From Planctomycetota bacterium (GTDB lineage: Bacteria; Planctomycetota; UBA1135): a DNA stretch of 32,801 nt. The DNA is taken from assembly GCA_003696625.1 (NCBI GenBank), contig RFGR01000010.1, positions 1 to 32,801 of the forward strand, given 5' to 3'. How positions within the stretch are numbered: position 1 is the first letter of the stretch; every line of letters starts with the position of its first letter. Of this stretch, positions 1 through 10,355 are shown one piece after another. The position numbers and the translations under genes were made by a program. Below the pieces are notes generated by a model, which saw only the letters and a program-made list of their open reading frames with translations, was not told where the DNA came from and did no database searches.

Positions 1-146
1 CTGCGAACCGAGCCGACCGGCTGCGACCGGTCGAGGCCGGCGAACTCGACCGCTTCTTCCGCAGCAGCGGCGGTTTCCCGCAGCCGAGCGGAGCCGACGC
101 CGGCCTGGTCGCCACCCCGGCCGGCCATAGGACCGGCGAGTTCTGA
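1..146 (+). CDS. 3' end of an unidentified protein (partial)
   Basis: An open frame runs in from the left edge with codons starting at base 3 and ends at TGA 144-146. The 47 visible residues are rich in Arg, Gly, Ala and Pro and end in G-H-R-T-G-E-F. I recognise no domain. The stop lies only five bases before the ATG of the next gene on the same strand, so the two are probably co-transcribed. The coding claim rests on the uninterrupted frame and this tight spacing alone. Confidence 0.45.
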   Translation, partial: ANRADRLRPVEAGELDRFFRSSGGFPQPSGADAGLVATPAGHRTGEF

Positions 147-151
147 TCCCG

Positions 152-1270
152 ATGGGGATCTGGGCCGTCGCCCTCCTCCTCCTGCCGGCCCAGGCCGACC
201 CCGGCCCGCACCCCGCCCACGAGGCGGTCACGACCGGGCCGGAGGCCGATCTCGTCCCCGGCAGCGTCCTGAGCGCGCTCGAGGACGAACTCGTCTCCCT
301 CCACCGCCGCCTGCGGCCGGCGCTGGTTCGGGTCGCGCTCGACCTGCCGGTGCCGCTGCCCGACGGCGGCTCGGAGATCCGGGAGGTCCTGGTCTCGGGG
401 GTCGTGATCGACCAGGGCGGGCGCTTCGTCGCGCCCGGGGTGGTCGAGGGGCCGCTGGCGGCGGTCCGGGTCTTCCGCTTCGACGGCCAGGACTTCCTCG
501 CCCAGCCCCTGGCCCACGATCCCGAGTACGACCTGACCCTCTTCCAGGCGCCGGACCTGGACGTGCCGCCGCCGCCGCTGGGCTGGCCGGCCCCGCTCCG
601 GGTCGGGATGGTCACGGTCACCCTGGGCAACGCCTTCGGGCTGGACGGTACCCTCGCCCTCGGCTTCCTGGCCGGCCTCAACCGCAGCGTCGACCAGACC
701 TCCGGTCTCCTCCAACTGACCAACCCGGTCAATCCCGGCGACGGCGGCGGCCTGGTCGCCAACCGCCGCGGCGAGGTGATCGGCCTGATCAAGACTTCCC
801 TGCGCGAGGTCGGGCACCGGCAGCTCGCCGCCGGCCACCCGGAGGCCTGCCCGGACGGTTGCGCCGAGTTCACGCGCAGCGAGTCGCTCTCCTTCGCGGT
901 GCCGATCGAGCGGGTCCTGCGCGCCTTCCGCGATCAGCTCAGCTACGCACCCCCGAGCCGCCGCTGGCTCGGGGTCCTGGTCCACGAGAGCTACCGGCCG
1001 GAACTGGCCGAACGGCTCGGCTGGCCCGATCCGGTGCTGCTCGAACTCGACCGCGTCCTGGCCGACTCCCCGGCCGGCCGGGCCGGCCTCGAGCCCGGCG
1101 ACGTCCTCCTCCGCCTCGGCGGCACGCCGCTGGAGGGGCTGGCCGGGCTGCGCTTCGTGCTCAGCGTCGCCCCGGCCGGCGAGCCGCTCGAACTGGAGAT
1201 CGGCCGCGGCGGCGAACCGCGCCGACTCAGTCTCGTCCTGTCCGATCCCCCGCCCCGTCAACGGGATTGA
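152..1270 (+). CDS. HtrA-like PDZ protein with degenerate protease domain
   Basis: A 372-residue exported protein. Residues 1-15 are a short signal peptide ending A-Q-A. Residues about 55-260 follow the trypsin/HtrA fold order, and about 270-365 form a PDZ domain with S-P-A-G-R-A-G-L-E-P-G-D. The Asp of the triad is visible (D127 in D-P-E-Y-D-L). The His position, normally T-N-x-H-V-V, reads V-A-P-G-V-V (G96). The Ser motif N-P-G-N-S-G-G-P reads N-P-G-D-G-G-G-L (G198). Two of three catalytic residues are therefore missing, which predicts a non-proteolytic periplasmic binding or scaffold protein. The 3' end overlaps the convergent TPR gene by 44 bases. The family call is firm; the function is inference. 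Confidence 0.85.
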   Translation: MGIWAVALLLLPAQADPGPHPAHEAVTTGPEADLVPGSVLSALEDELVSLHRRLRPALVRVALDLPVPLPDGGSEIREVLVSGVVIDQGGRFVAPGVVEGPLAAVRVFRFDGQDFLAQPLAHDPEYDLTLFQAPDLDVPPPPLGWPAPLRVGMVTVTLGNAFGLDGTLALGFLAGLNRSVDQTSGLLQLTNPVNPGDGGGLVANRRGEVIGLIKTSLREVGHRQLAAGHPEACPDGCAEFTRSESLSFAVPIERVLRAFRDQLSYAPPSRRWLGVLVHESYRPELAERLGWPDPVLLELDRVLADSPAGRAGLEPGDVLLRLGGTPLEGLAGLRFVLSVAPAGEPLELEIGRGGEPRRLSLVLSDPPPRQRD

Positions 1271-2306
1271 GACCGGCGGCGGCGCCGGCGCGGGTCCGTT
1301 CGTATTCGCTGACGATGTTCAGGGCCCGCTCGACCTCCTCGGCGCCGAATTCGAGGTCGGTCCGGCGGAGGAACTCGCGCATGTCGGCGTGGGCGCCGGC
1401 CAGGTCCCCGAGCCAGTAACGGCAAAGACCGCGGTTGTAGTACTCCTGGACCCGGCTCGGGTCGAGCTTGAGGATCTCGCTGAGCTGCTCGGCCGACTCG
1501 GCGTAGCGCTGGGCGGCCTTGTGGATGGCGGCGGCCAGGCCTCGGGCCTCGATCTCCATCTCGATGTCCTCCCGCACCCGCTGGCGGAGGGACTGCTCCT
1601 CGACCAGCGGCAGGGCCTCGAGGGCGAGCCGCTCGTTCTTCCACCGCCGCGAGGCCCGCAGCTCCTCGATCAGGCGCTCGAGGGCGTGGAGGGCGTCCTC
1701 CGGCCGGTCCTGGTGGGCGTAGGTGTTGGCCAGCAGGCGCAGGGCCCAGACGTTGCTCGGGTCGGCCTCGAGGGCGATGCCGAGGTACTTCTCGGCCGCG
1801 GCCAGGTCCTCGACCGAATCGGCCCGCAGGCGCTCGGCCCGGTCGGCCAGTTCGGCTCGGGCTTCGACCTCGTCCGGGCCGAGTTCGGCCGCCCGCTCGT
1901 CCAGCGCCACCGCACGGGCGACCCGGAACTCGGCCAGCCGCAGCCGGCATTCGCCGAGGGAGTAGGCGGTCTTGTACTGCGGGTCGAGTTCGTAGGCCTT
2001 CTCGAGGTACTTGCGGGCGGCGGCGACGTGGCGGGCGTCCTGGTACTTGAGCAGGGTGCGCCCCATGATGTGGTTGAGGACCGGATGGTCGGGGTCGATC
2101 TGCAGCCCCCGCAGGGCCTGTTGCTCCGCCCGGCCGAGGTCGTTGGCGTCGTAGTATTGGGTGGCGCGGGCGCGGAAGTCCTCCAGGAGTTGCTCCTCCT
2201 CGGCGGTGAGGCCGCCGCAGGCCGGGAGGAGCAACGGCGCCAGGCCGCAGGCGGCGGCCAGCAGGGGCCGGAGAAGCCGGGAGGAGCGGGGCATCGGGTG
2301 GGGCAT
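1227..2306 (-). CDS. TPR-repeat lipoprotein
   Basis: A 359-residue protein. Its N-terminus has arginines, a hydrophobic stretch and a lipobox L-L-P-A-C-G near residue 30, so it is predicted to be lipid-anchored in the envelope. The rest is almost entirely helical tetratricopeptide repeats, with units near residues 40-75, 85-120, 170-215 and 265-330. Typical hydrophobic, Ala and L-D-P-x elements are seen, such as A-Y-E-L-D-P-Q-Y and L-K-L-D-P-S-R-V. TPR domains bind proteins and scaffold complexes; no partner can be named. A second Met a few codons downstream (M-P-R-S-S) is an alternative start. Its 3' end overlaps the HtrA-like gene tail to tail. Confidence 0.85.
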   Translation of the reverse strand: MPHPMPRSSRLLRPLLAAACGLAPLLLPACGGLTAEEEQLLEDFRARATQYYDANDLGRAEQQALRGLQIDPDHPVLNHIMGRTLLKYQDARHVAAARKYLEKAYELDPQYKTAYSLGECRLRLAEFRVARAVALDERAAELGPDEVEARAELADRAERLRADSVEDLAAAEKYLGIALEADPSNVWALRLLANTYAHQDRPEDALHALERLIEELRASRRWKNERLALEALPLVEEQSLRQRVREDIEMEIEARGLAAAIHKAAQRYAESAEQLSEILKLDPSRVQEYYNRGLCRYWLGDLAGAHADMREFLRRTDLEFGAEEVERALNIVSEYERTRAGAAAGLNPVDGAGDRTGRD

Positions 2307-2367
2307 AGCGGCTCGGAGCGGGCGGGCAACCAGCTTAGCCGGGTGCTCCGGACCGGCCGGGGCCGGC

Positions 2368-2820
2368 CTAGTCCCGGTCCCAGAACCAGGGAGCCTGGAT
2401 CGGCTCCCACTCTTCCAGGCCGTCCGGGAAGAAGAGGGCCAGCTCCCGCTCGGCGCTCTCCGGAGAATCGGAGCCGTGGAGGAGGTTGTAGGACTTCGAA
2501 CAGCCGAAGTCGCCGCGCAGGGTGCCGGGCTCGGCCTCGATGCCGAAGGTCCGACCCATCAGGCGCCGGACCACCGCGACCGCCTCCGGACCGCGCAAGG
2601 CCAGGGCGATGATCGGCGAACCGGTCATGAAGGCGACCAGGCCGTCGTAGAAGGGTTTGCCGACGTGCTCCGCGTAGTGCCGGGCGGCCGTCTCCGGGCT
2701 CATCCGGAGCATCCGGAGGCCGACGATCTGGAGGCCCTTGTCCTCGAAACGGGCCAGGAGGCGGCCGACGAGGCCGCGGTGAAGGGCGTCGGGCTTGAAC
2801 AGGACGAGGGTGGTCTGCAC
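2368..2820 (-). CDS. ndk: Nucleoside diphosphate kinase
   Basis: This 150-residue enzyme moves the gamma-phosphate between nucleoside triphosphates and diphosphates through a phospho-histidine in the cytoplasm. The N-terminal T-L-V-L-F-K-P-D-A strand and the active-site N-L-L-H-G-S-D-S with His115 are plain. Total length matches the family. The frame stays open for about 100 codons further upstream, but homology begins at V-Q-T-T-L. The GTG at 2820-2818 is therefore taken as the start; the upstream part lies over the divergent promoter region. A promoter-like TTGCCA-N17-TACCCT lies 40 bases ahead. The gene appears to be a single-gene unit. Confidence 0.95.
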   Translation of the reverse strand: MQTTLVLFKPDALHRGLVGRLLARFEDKGLQIVGLRMLRMSPETAARHYAEHVGKPFYDGLVAFMTGSPIIALALRGPEAVAVVRRLMGRTFGIEAEPGTLRGDFGCSKSYNLLHGSDSPESAERELALFFPDGLEEWEPIQAPWFWDRD

Positions 2821-2867
2821 GATCTTCGGGCCCGGCCGCGCGGATCGGGGCCGGCCGGGGGCGCGAG

Positions 2868-2896
2868 AGGGTAGGGTATGGGCCGGTTTCTGGCAA
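2868..2896 (-). promoter_or_regulatory. Putative sigma-70 promoter of ndk
   Basis: On the minus strand TTGCCA (2896-2891) is followed after 17 bases by TACCCT (2873-2868). This implies transcription from about 2861 and a leader of about 40 bases before the GTG of ndk. A second TACCCT overlaps it one step upstream. Match by eye only. Confidence 0.4.
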
Positions 2897-2912
2897 TTCC
2901 CGGCCGGTGCGG

Positions 2913-2940
2913 TTGATCCCCGGCTCGGCGGCCCTAGAAT
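2913..2940 (+). promoter_or_regulatory. Putative promoter of the ATP synthase operon
   Basis: TTGATC (2913-2918), a 16-base spacer and TAGAAT (2935-2940) lie upstream of the first atp gene. Transcription from about 2947 would give a leader of about 95 bases. The same TTGAYC-N16-TAnAnT layout occurs before rpmI and cmk. Bases 2821-3042 otherwise hold only this promoter and the divergent ndk promoter. Confidence 0.5.
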
Positions 2941-3042
2941 GTCCGGCCCATTCCGGCCGGGCCCTTCCCGGCAAGGGAAGGCCGCTCCGCTCTTTCGCCT
3001 CCCACGACGGGAAGAGCTCCCCCCATCGCCGCCGCTCGCTTC

Positions 3043-3303
3043 GTGACCCCCTCCGGCCAGGCCCCGCGACCGGACTTCGCCCGCTACTCCACGATCGGGC
3101 TCGAATTCGCCCTGATCGTCGGCGCCCTCGGCTGGCTCGGGCACCTGGCGGACGAAGAGCTGTTCGGCCCCGGCGGCTTCCCCGTCTTCCTCCTGCTCGG
3201 CCTCGCCACCGGGTTGGTCGGCGGGATCCTCCGGATGAGCCGCCAGCTCGCCGGCCTTCGGCGGCCGCCCGACCGCGGTCGGGATGGGGAGGATCGACCG
3301 TGA
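3043..3303 (+). CDS. atpZ: AtpZ/AtpI-family small membrane protein
   Basis: This 86-residue protein has two hydrophobic helices, at about residues 18-38 and 46-64. The Gly-rich second segment G-L-A-T-G-L-V-G-G-I-L-R is typical of the AtpZ family found at the head of bacterial atp operons. That family has been linked to Mg2+/Ca2+ supply and to assembly of the Fo c-ring. The start is a GTG at 3043. The stop TGA shares bases with the GTG of the next gene (GTGA), so translation is probably coupled. Function is assigned mainly from position, size and membrane pattern. Confidence 0.75.
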   Translation: MTPSGQAPRPDFARYSTIGLEFALIVGALGWLGHLADEELFGPGGFPVFLLLGLATGLVGGILRMSRQLAGLRRPPDRGRDGEDRP

Positions 3304-3689
3304 TCCGGATCCTGCTTCTGCTCGCAGTCGGGGTCGCGAGCTGGCCGCTGTGGCCGCCGCCCTGGCGGACCGGCCTTCTCCTGGGCTGGTCGCTGGCGCT
3401 GGCCCTCGAGCTGAGCCTGTTCGCGCTCCGGCGGGGGGCGGCGGCGCGGAGCGGCTTCCGCCCGCTGCTGCAGGTCCAGGTGTTCGGCTTCCTGCTCAAG
3501 CTGGTCGTGCTCACCCTGGGAGGCGTCCTCGGCGCCCGGACCGGCTGGTACCACCACCCGTCGTTCCTGCTCGCCTTCGTCGCCGGCATCGTCGCCGGCG
3601 AGGCGGTCGCGCTGACCGCCCTGCTGCGCGCCCGCCCCCTTCGGAGCCGTCTCCGGCGGGGGGACGAGCGCGGGAGCCCCTCCGCATGA
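3300..3689 (+). CDS. atpI: ATP synthase subunit I-like membrane protein
   Basis: This 129-residue protein has about four hydrophobic segments: residues 3-20, 24-42, 52-72 and 85-105. It sits between atpZ and atpB, where subunit I or an AtpR-like protein is normally encoded. Subunit I helps assemble or stabilise the c-ring and is not part of the mature catalytic machine. The start is a GTG inside a GTGA overlap, with a strong Shine-Dalgarno GGGGAGG at 3286-3292, seven bases ahead. Its own stop overlaps the ATG of atpB (ATGA). Sequence conservation in this family is poor, so the call leans on context. Confidence 0.7.
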   Translation: MIRILLLLAVGVASWPLWPPPWRTGLLLGWSLALALELSLFALRRGAAARSGFRPLLQVQVFGFLLKLVVLTLGGVLGARTGWYHHPSFLLAFVAGIVAGEAVALTALLRARPLRSRLRRGDERGSPSA

Positions 3690-4510
3690 TCCCCCTCCCC
3701 GTCCCGATCGCGACCGCCGCCCTTCCCTCGGAGGGCGGGGGCGGGAGCATCTTCGAGCGGCTGTTCGGCCACGTCTTCCCGCACACGCTCGGCCGCGTCG
3801 AGCTGTTCGGAGTGGAGCTGGAGTGGTACTCCCTGACCCTGTTCCAGCTCGCGGCCGTGGCCCTGATCCTGGTCGCTTTCGCCGGGGTGGCCCGGGCCGT
3901 GCGCAGCGGCGGCGGCAACGCCGTGCAGCGGGCGTTGGCCGGTTTCGTCGGCTTCATCCGCGAGGAGATGGTCCACCCCTACCTGGGGCGGGAGGACGGC
4001 GACCGGCTGCTGCCCCTGTTTCTGGCCCTGTTCTTCTTCATCCTCGGCCAGAACCTGTTCGGGCTTCTGCCCGGCGGCGCCACCGCGACCGCCAGCGTCT
4101 ACGTCTCGGCGGCCCTGGCCCTGCTCGTGTTCCTGGTCATGATCGTCGGCGGCATGGTCGTCCAGGGGCCGGTGAAGTTCTGGGCCAACCTCGTGCCGCA
4201 CGTGCCGGGGCCGCTCTGGCCGCTGATGTTCGTGATCGAGCTGATCGGCCTTTGCGTCAAGCCTTTCGCTCTGACCGTGCGTCTCACCGCCAACATGATG
4301 GGCGGCCACCTGGTGCTGCTGAGCTTTCTGGGCCTGATCCTGTACTTCGGCAGCATGAACGCCGTCGCCGGCTGGGCCTTCGCTCCGGTCGGCATCGGCC
4401 TGTCCGTGTTCATCATGATCATCGAGGGCTTCGTGGCCCTCCTGCAGGCCTACATCTTCACGTTGCTGTCCATCATCTTCGTGGGGATGTGCCTGCACCC
4501 GGACCACTGA
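3686..4510 (+). CDS. atpB: ATP synthase Fo subunit a
   Basis: This 274-residue membrane subunit forms the proton half-channels against the c-ring. The essential Arg lies in helix 5, in the stretch A-L-T-V-R-L-T-A-N-M-M-G-G-H. The following His takes the place of E. coli Glu219, a known swap. The last helix carries the conserved Gln in F-V-A-L-L-Q-A-Y-I-F. Five or six membrane segments are visible. The N-terminus has A-A-L-P-S-E-G-G-G, almost the same peptide as the N-terminus of atpF. It starts at the ATG in ATGA 3686-3689 and is followed by atpE after 29 bases. Confidence 0.97.
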   Translation: MIPLPVPIATAALPSEGGGGSIFERLFGHVFPHTLGRVELFGVELEWYSLTLFQLAAVALILVAFAGVARAVRSGGGNAVQRALAGFVGFIREEMVHPYLGREDGDRLLPLFLALFFFILGQNLFGLLPGGATATASVYVSAALALLVFLVMIVGGMVVQGPVKFWANLVPHVPGPLWPLMFVIELIGLCVKPFALTVRLTANMMGGHLVLLSFLGLILYFGSMNAVAGWAFAPVGIGLSVFIMIIEGFVALLQAYIFTLLSIIFVGMCLHPDH

Positions 4511-4539
4511 TCGTTCCTGAACCACCAACACCAAGAAGG

Positions 4540-4833
4540 ATGCTGAACCTCCTCCTCAACGTCGCCGCCCAAGGCGTCGAACACGCCGCGGAAGTCGCCT
4601 CGAGCAACGCCTCGCCGTGGATTCCCCTCGCGGCCATCGGCGCCGGCCTCGCCGTGATCGGCGGCGGCATGGGCATCGGCAAGATCGGCGCGGCCGGCAA
4701 CGACGCGATCGCCCGCCAGCCGGAAGCCGCCTCGGACATCCGCGGCAACGCCTTGATCCTCTCCGCCCTGATCGAAGGCGTCACCTTCTTCGGCGTCGTC
4801 GTCGGTCTGCTCATTGCCCTCAAGCAGGTCTGA
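4540..4833 (+). CDS. atpE: ATP synthase Fo subunit c
   Basis: This 97-residue hairpin protein forms the rotating c-ring. An N-terminal extension of about 27 residues precedes helix 1, whose Gly ladder is G-G-G-M-G-I-G-K-I-G. The polar loop is A-R-Q-P-E-A and helix 2 carries the ion-binding Glu79 in A-L-I-E-G-V-T-F-F-G. The Gln in helix 1 and the Ser/Thr after the Glu that mark Na+-coupled rings are both absent, so proton coupling is predicted. The first ATG at 4540 has AGAAGG directly against it, closer than usual. No better start is seen. Confidence 0.95.
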   Translation: MLNLLLNVAAQGVEHAAEVASSNASPWIPLAAIGAGLAVIGGGMGIGKIGAAGNDAIARQPEAASDIRGNALILSALIEGVTFFGVVVGLLIALKQV

Positions 4834-4855
4834 GCGAAGCCAGCAAGGGAACGAT

Positions 4856-4881
4856 GCGCCCCGTCCTCGGCGGCGGGGCGC
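4856..4881 (+). promoter_or_regulatory. Intercistronic hairpin between atpE and atpF
   Basis: GCGCCCCG (4856-4863) and CGGGGCGC (4874-4881) form a perfect 8-bp stem with a 10-base loop, in the 67-base gap between atpE and atpF. No T-tract follows, so it is not a classical terminator. It could protect the atpE mRNA 3' end or thin transcription, which would help supply the many c subunits needed per complex. The role is inference. Confidence 0.45.
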
Positions 4882-4900
4882 GAGGTCCCGGGAGTCCGAC

Positions 4901-5431
4901 ATGAACCTCATCCTGCTCGCCGCGCTGCCCAGTGAGGGCGGGGTCAGCCTGTTCTCCGGCGAATCCTCGCTGATCTGGACCGTCCTGATCTTCCTCCTCT
5001 CGCTGCCGCTGATGTGGAAGGTGGTCTTCGGCCCCATCACCCGGGCCCTCCAGGACCGCGAGGCGGCGGCGCGGGAGGCGGCCAGCGCCGCCGAGGCCGC
5101 CCGCGAGGAGACCGAGCGGCTCAAGGCGGCGGTCCAGGCCGACCTCGACCAGGCCCGCAAGGAGGCCGCCCAGCGCGTGGCCGAGGCCAAGGCCCGAGCC
5201 GAGCAGCGCGAGCAGGAGATCCTGGCCGCGGCCAGGGAAGAGGCCGAACGGGAGCGGGCCCGCACCCGTGAGGAGATCGAGCGGGCCAAGAACACCGCCC
5301 TTCAGGAGCTGCGGGCGGCCGCCGTCGGCCTCGGGGTCGAGATCGCCGAGCGGGTGATCTCGCGCCGCTTCGACGAGGCCGACCAGGAGCGGCTGGTGGC
5401 CGAACTCCGCCGCGAACTCGGCGGCGACTGA
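4901..5431 (+). CDS. atpF: ATP synthase Fo subunit b
   Basis: This 176-residue protein has a single N-terminal membrane helix (about residues 22-42). A long charged coiled coil rich in Ala, Glu and Arg follows (about 50-140), then a short C-terminal domain that binds delta. It is the peripheral stalk holding F1 against rotation. The frame is open further upstream, but ATG 4901 has GGGAG six bases ahead and fits the family length. Residues 7-14 (A-A-L-P-S-E-G-G) repeat the peptide near the start of atpB. Stop and next ATG are three bases apart. Confidence 0.95.
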   Translation: MNLILLAALPSEGGVSLFSGESSLIWTVLIFLLSLPLMWKVVFGPITRALQDREAAAREAASAAEAAREETERLKAAVQADLDQARKEAAQRVAEAKARAEQREQEILAAAREEAERERARTREEIERAKNTALQELRAAAVGLGVEIAERVISRRFDEADQERLVAELRRELGGD

Positions 5432-5434
5432 GCG

Positions 5435-5998
5435 ATGGCCGGCGACAGCCTTCCCTCCGGAGCCGCGGCGCGGCGCTACGCCCGCGCCCTGCTCGAGGCG
5501 GCGGCGGCGGCCGACGCCTTGGCGGCGGTGGCCGACGATCTCGAGACCCTCGGCCGCGCCCTGGCCGAGGCCGGCGCCGGCGCCTGGCTGGCCGACCCGC
5601 GGGTTCCGGACGCCGACAAGCAGCGGGTCCTGGACCGGGTCGGCGCCGGCGCCCACGAGCTGACCCGCGGCCTGCTCCGGGTCCTGGTCCGGCGCCGCCG
5701 GCACCAGGTCCTGCTCGATCTGCCGCGGGCCTTCCGCGATCTGCTCGACGCCCACCAGGGCCGCCTGCGCGGGGTGGTCGAGAGCGCGCGGGCGCTGCCG
5801 GACCAGGAGCGCGCCCGCCTCGAGCAGGCCTTCGCCGCCCGCACCGGGCGGGAGGTCGTGCTCGAATCCCGCGTCGATCCCGACCTGCTGGGCGGGATCC
5901 GTGTCACCCTCGGCGGCACCCGCTACGACGGCAGCGCCCGCGGTCGGCTCGAGCGGCTGCGCGCCCGCCTCGCCCAGGCCGAACTCGGCCGCCGCTGA
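5435..5998 (+). CDS. atpH: ATP synthase F1 subunit delta
   Basis: This 187-residue protein links the b stalk to the top of the alpha-beta hexamer. The N-terminal helical domain begins A-R-R-Y-A-R-A-L-L-E-A-A. The C-terminal part has the family pattern V-E-S-A-R-A-L-P-D-Q-E-R, then D-P-D-L-L-G-G-I-R-V-T-L-G, ending in a basic helix. Size and gene order between atpF and atpA agree. Composition is strongly skewed to Ala and Arg, as in the neighbours. Confidence 0.93.
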   Translation: MAGDSLPSGAAARRYARALLEAAAAADALAAVADDLETLGRALAEAGAGAWLADPRVPDADKQRVLDRVGAGAHELTRGLLRVLVRRRRHQVLLDLPRAFRDLLDAHQGRLRGVVESARALPDQERARLEQAFAARTGREVVLESRVDPDLLGGIRVTLGGTRYDGSARGRLERLRARLAQAELGRR

Positions 5999-6028
5999 GC
6001 CTTCGCCCCAACGCCAGAGACCAAGACC

Positions 6029-7603
<1,575 letters not shown>

Positions 7604-7622
7604 CCCGGAGCGGGCGAATCCC

Positions 7623-9940
<2,318 letters not shown>

Positions 9941-9947
9941 GCGCCTC

Positions 9948-10355
9948 GTGAGTCGAACCATCCAGCTCCGCATCGTCTCGCCCGAGCGGGTCCTGCTCGA
10001 GGTCGAGGTGGTCTCGGTGCGCTTCCCCGGCGCCGACGGCGCCTTCGGCGTCCTGCCCCGGCACGCGGCCATGGTCTCGCTGACCGAGCCCGGGCTGCTG
10101 CGGGCGCGGACCGTCGCCGGCGAGGAGGTCGAGTTCCTGGTTCACGACGGCTTCGCCGAGGTCCGCGGTGACCGGTTGACCGTCCTCACCCGCTCGGCCG
10201 AGCGGCCGGAGGAGGTCGATCTCGAGCGGGCCCGGCGGGCGGCGGAACGCGCCCGCGCCCGGCTCCGCAACGACCGGGCCAGGGTCGATCTCGCCCGGGC
10301 CTCGGCGGCCCTGCGCCGGGCCCTGGTGCGCGAAAAATATGGCCGCCGCTCATGA
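9948..10355 (+). CDS. atpC: ATP synthase F1 subunit epsilon
   Basis: This 135-residue subunit sits on gamma and in many bacteria restrains ATP hydrolysis. The N-terminal beta-sandwich holds F-P-G-A-D-G-A-F-G-V-L-P-R-H-A-A. The C-terminal Arg/Ala-rich helical hairpin (about residues 90-135) is full length, so an inhibitory role is possible. Homology begins at the GTG at 9948 (S-R-T-I-Q-L-R-I-V-S-P-E), not at the ATG 39 bases upstream inside atpD. Its stop overlaps the ATG of aspS (ATGA). Confidence 0.95.
   Translation: MSRTIQLRIVSPERVLLEVEVVSVRFPGADGAFGVLPRHAAMVSLTEPGLLRARTVAGEEVEFLVHDGFAEVRGDRLTVLTRSAERPEEVDLERARRAAERARARLRNDRARVDLARASAALRRALVREKYGRRS

Noticed and set aside
1670-4534. Long minus-strand open frame of 954 codons across the TPR, ndk and atpB regions
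   Set aside because: It is a shadow frame. It runs antisense or out of frame to well-supported genes and its translation is low-complexity Arg/Pro/Gly with no domain. GC-rich DNA leaves such frames open.
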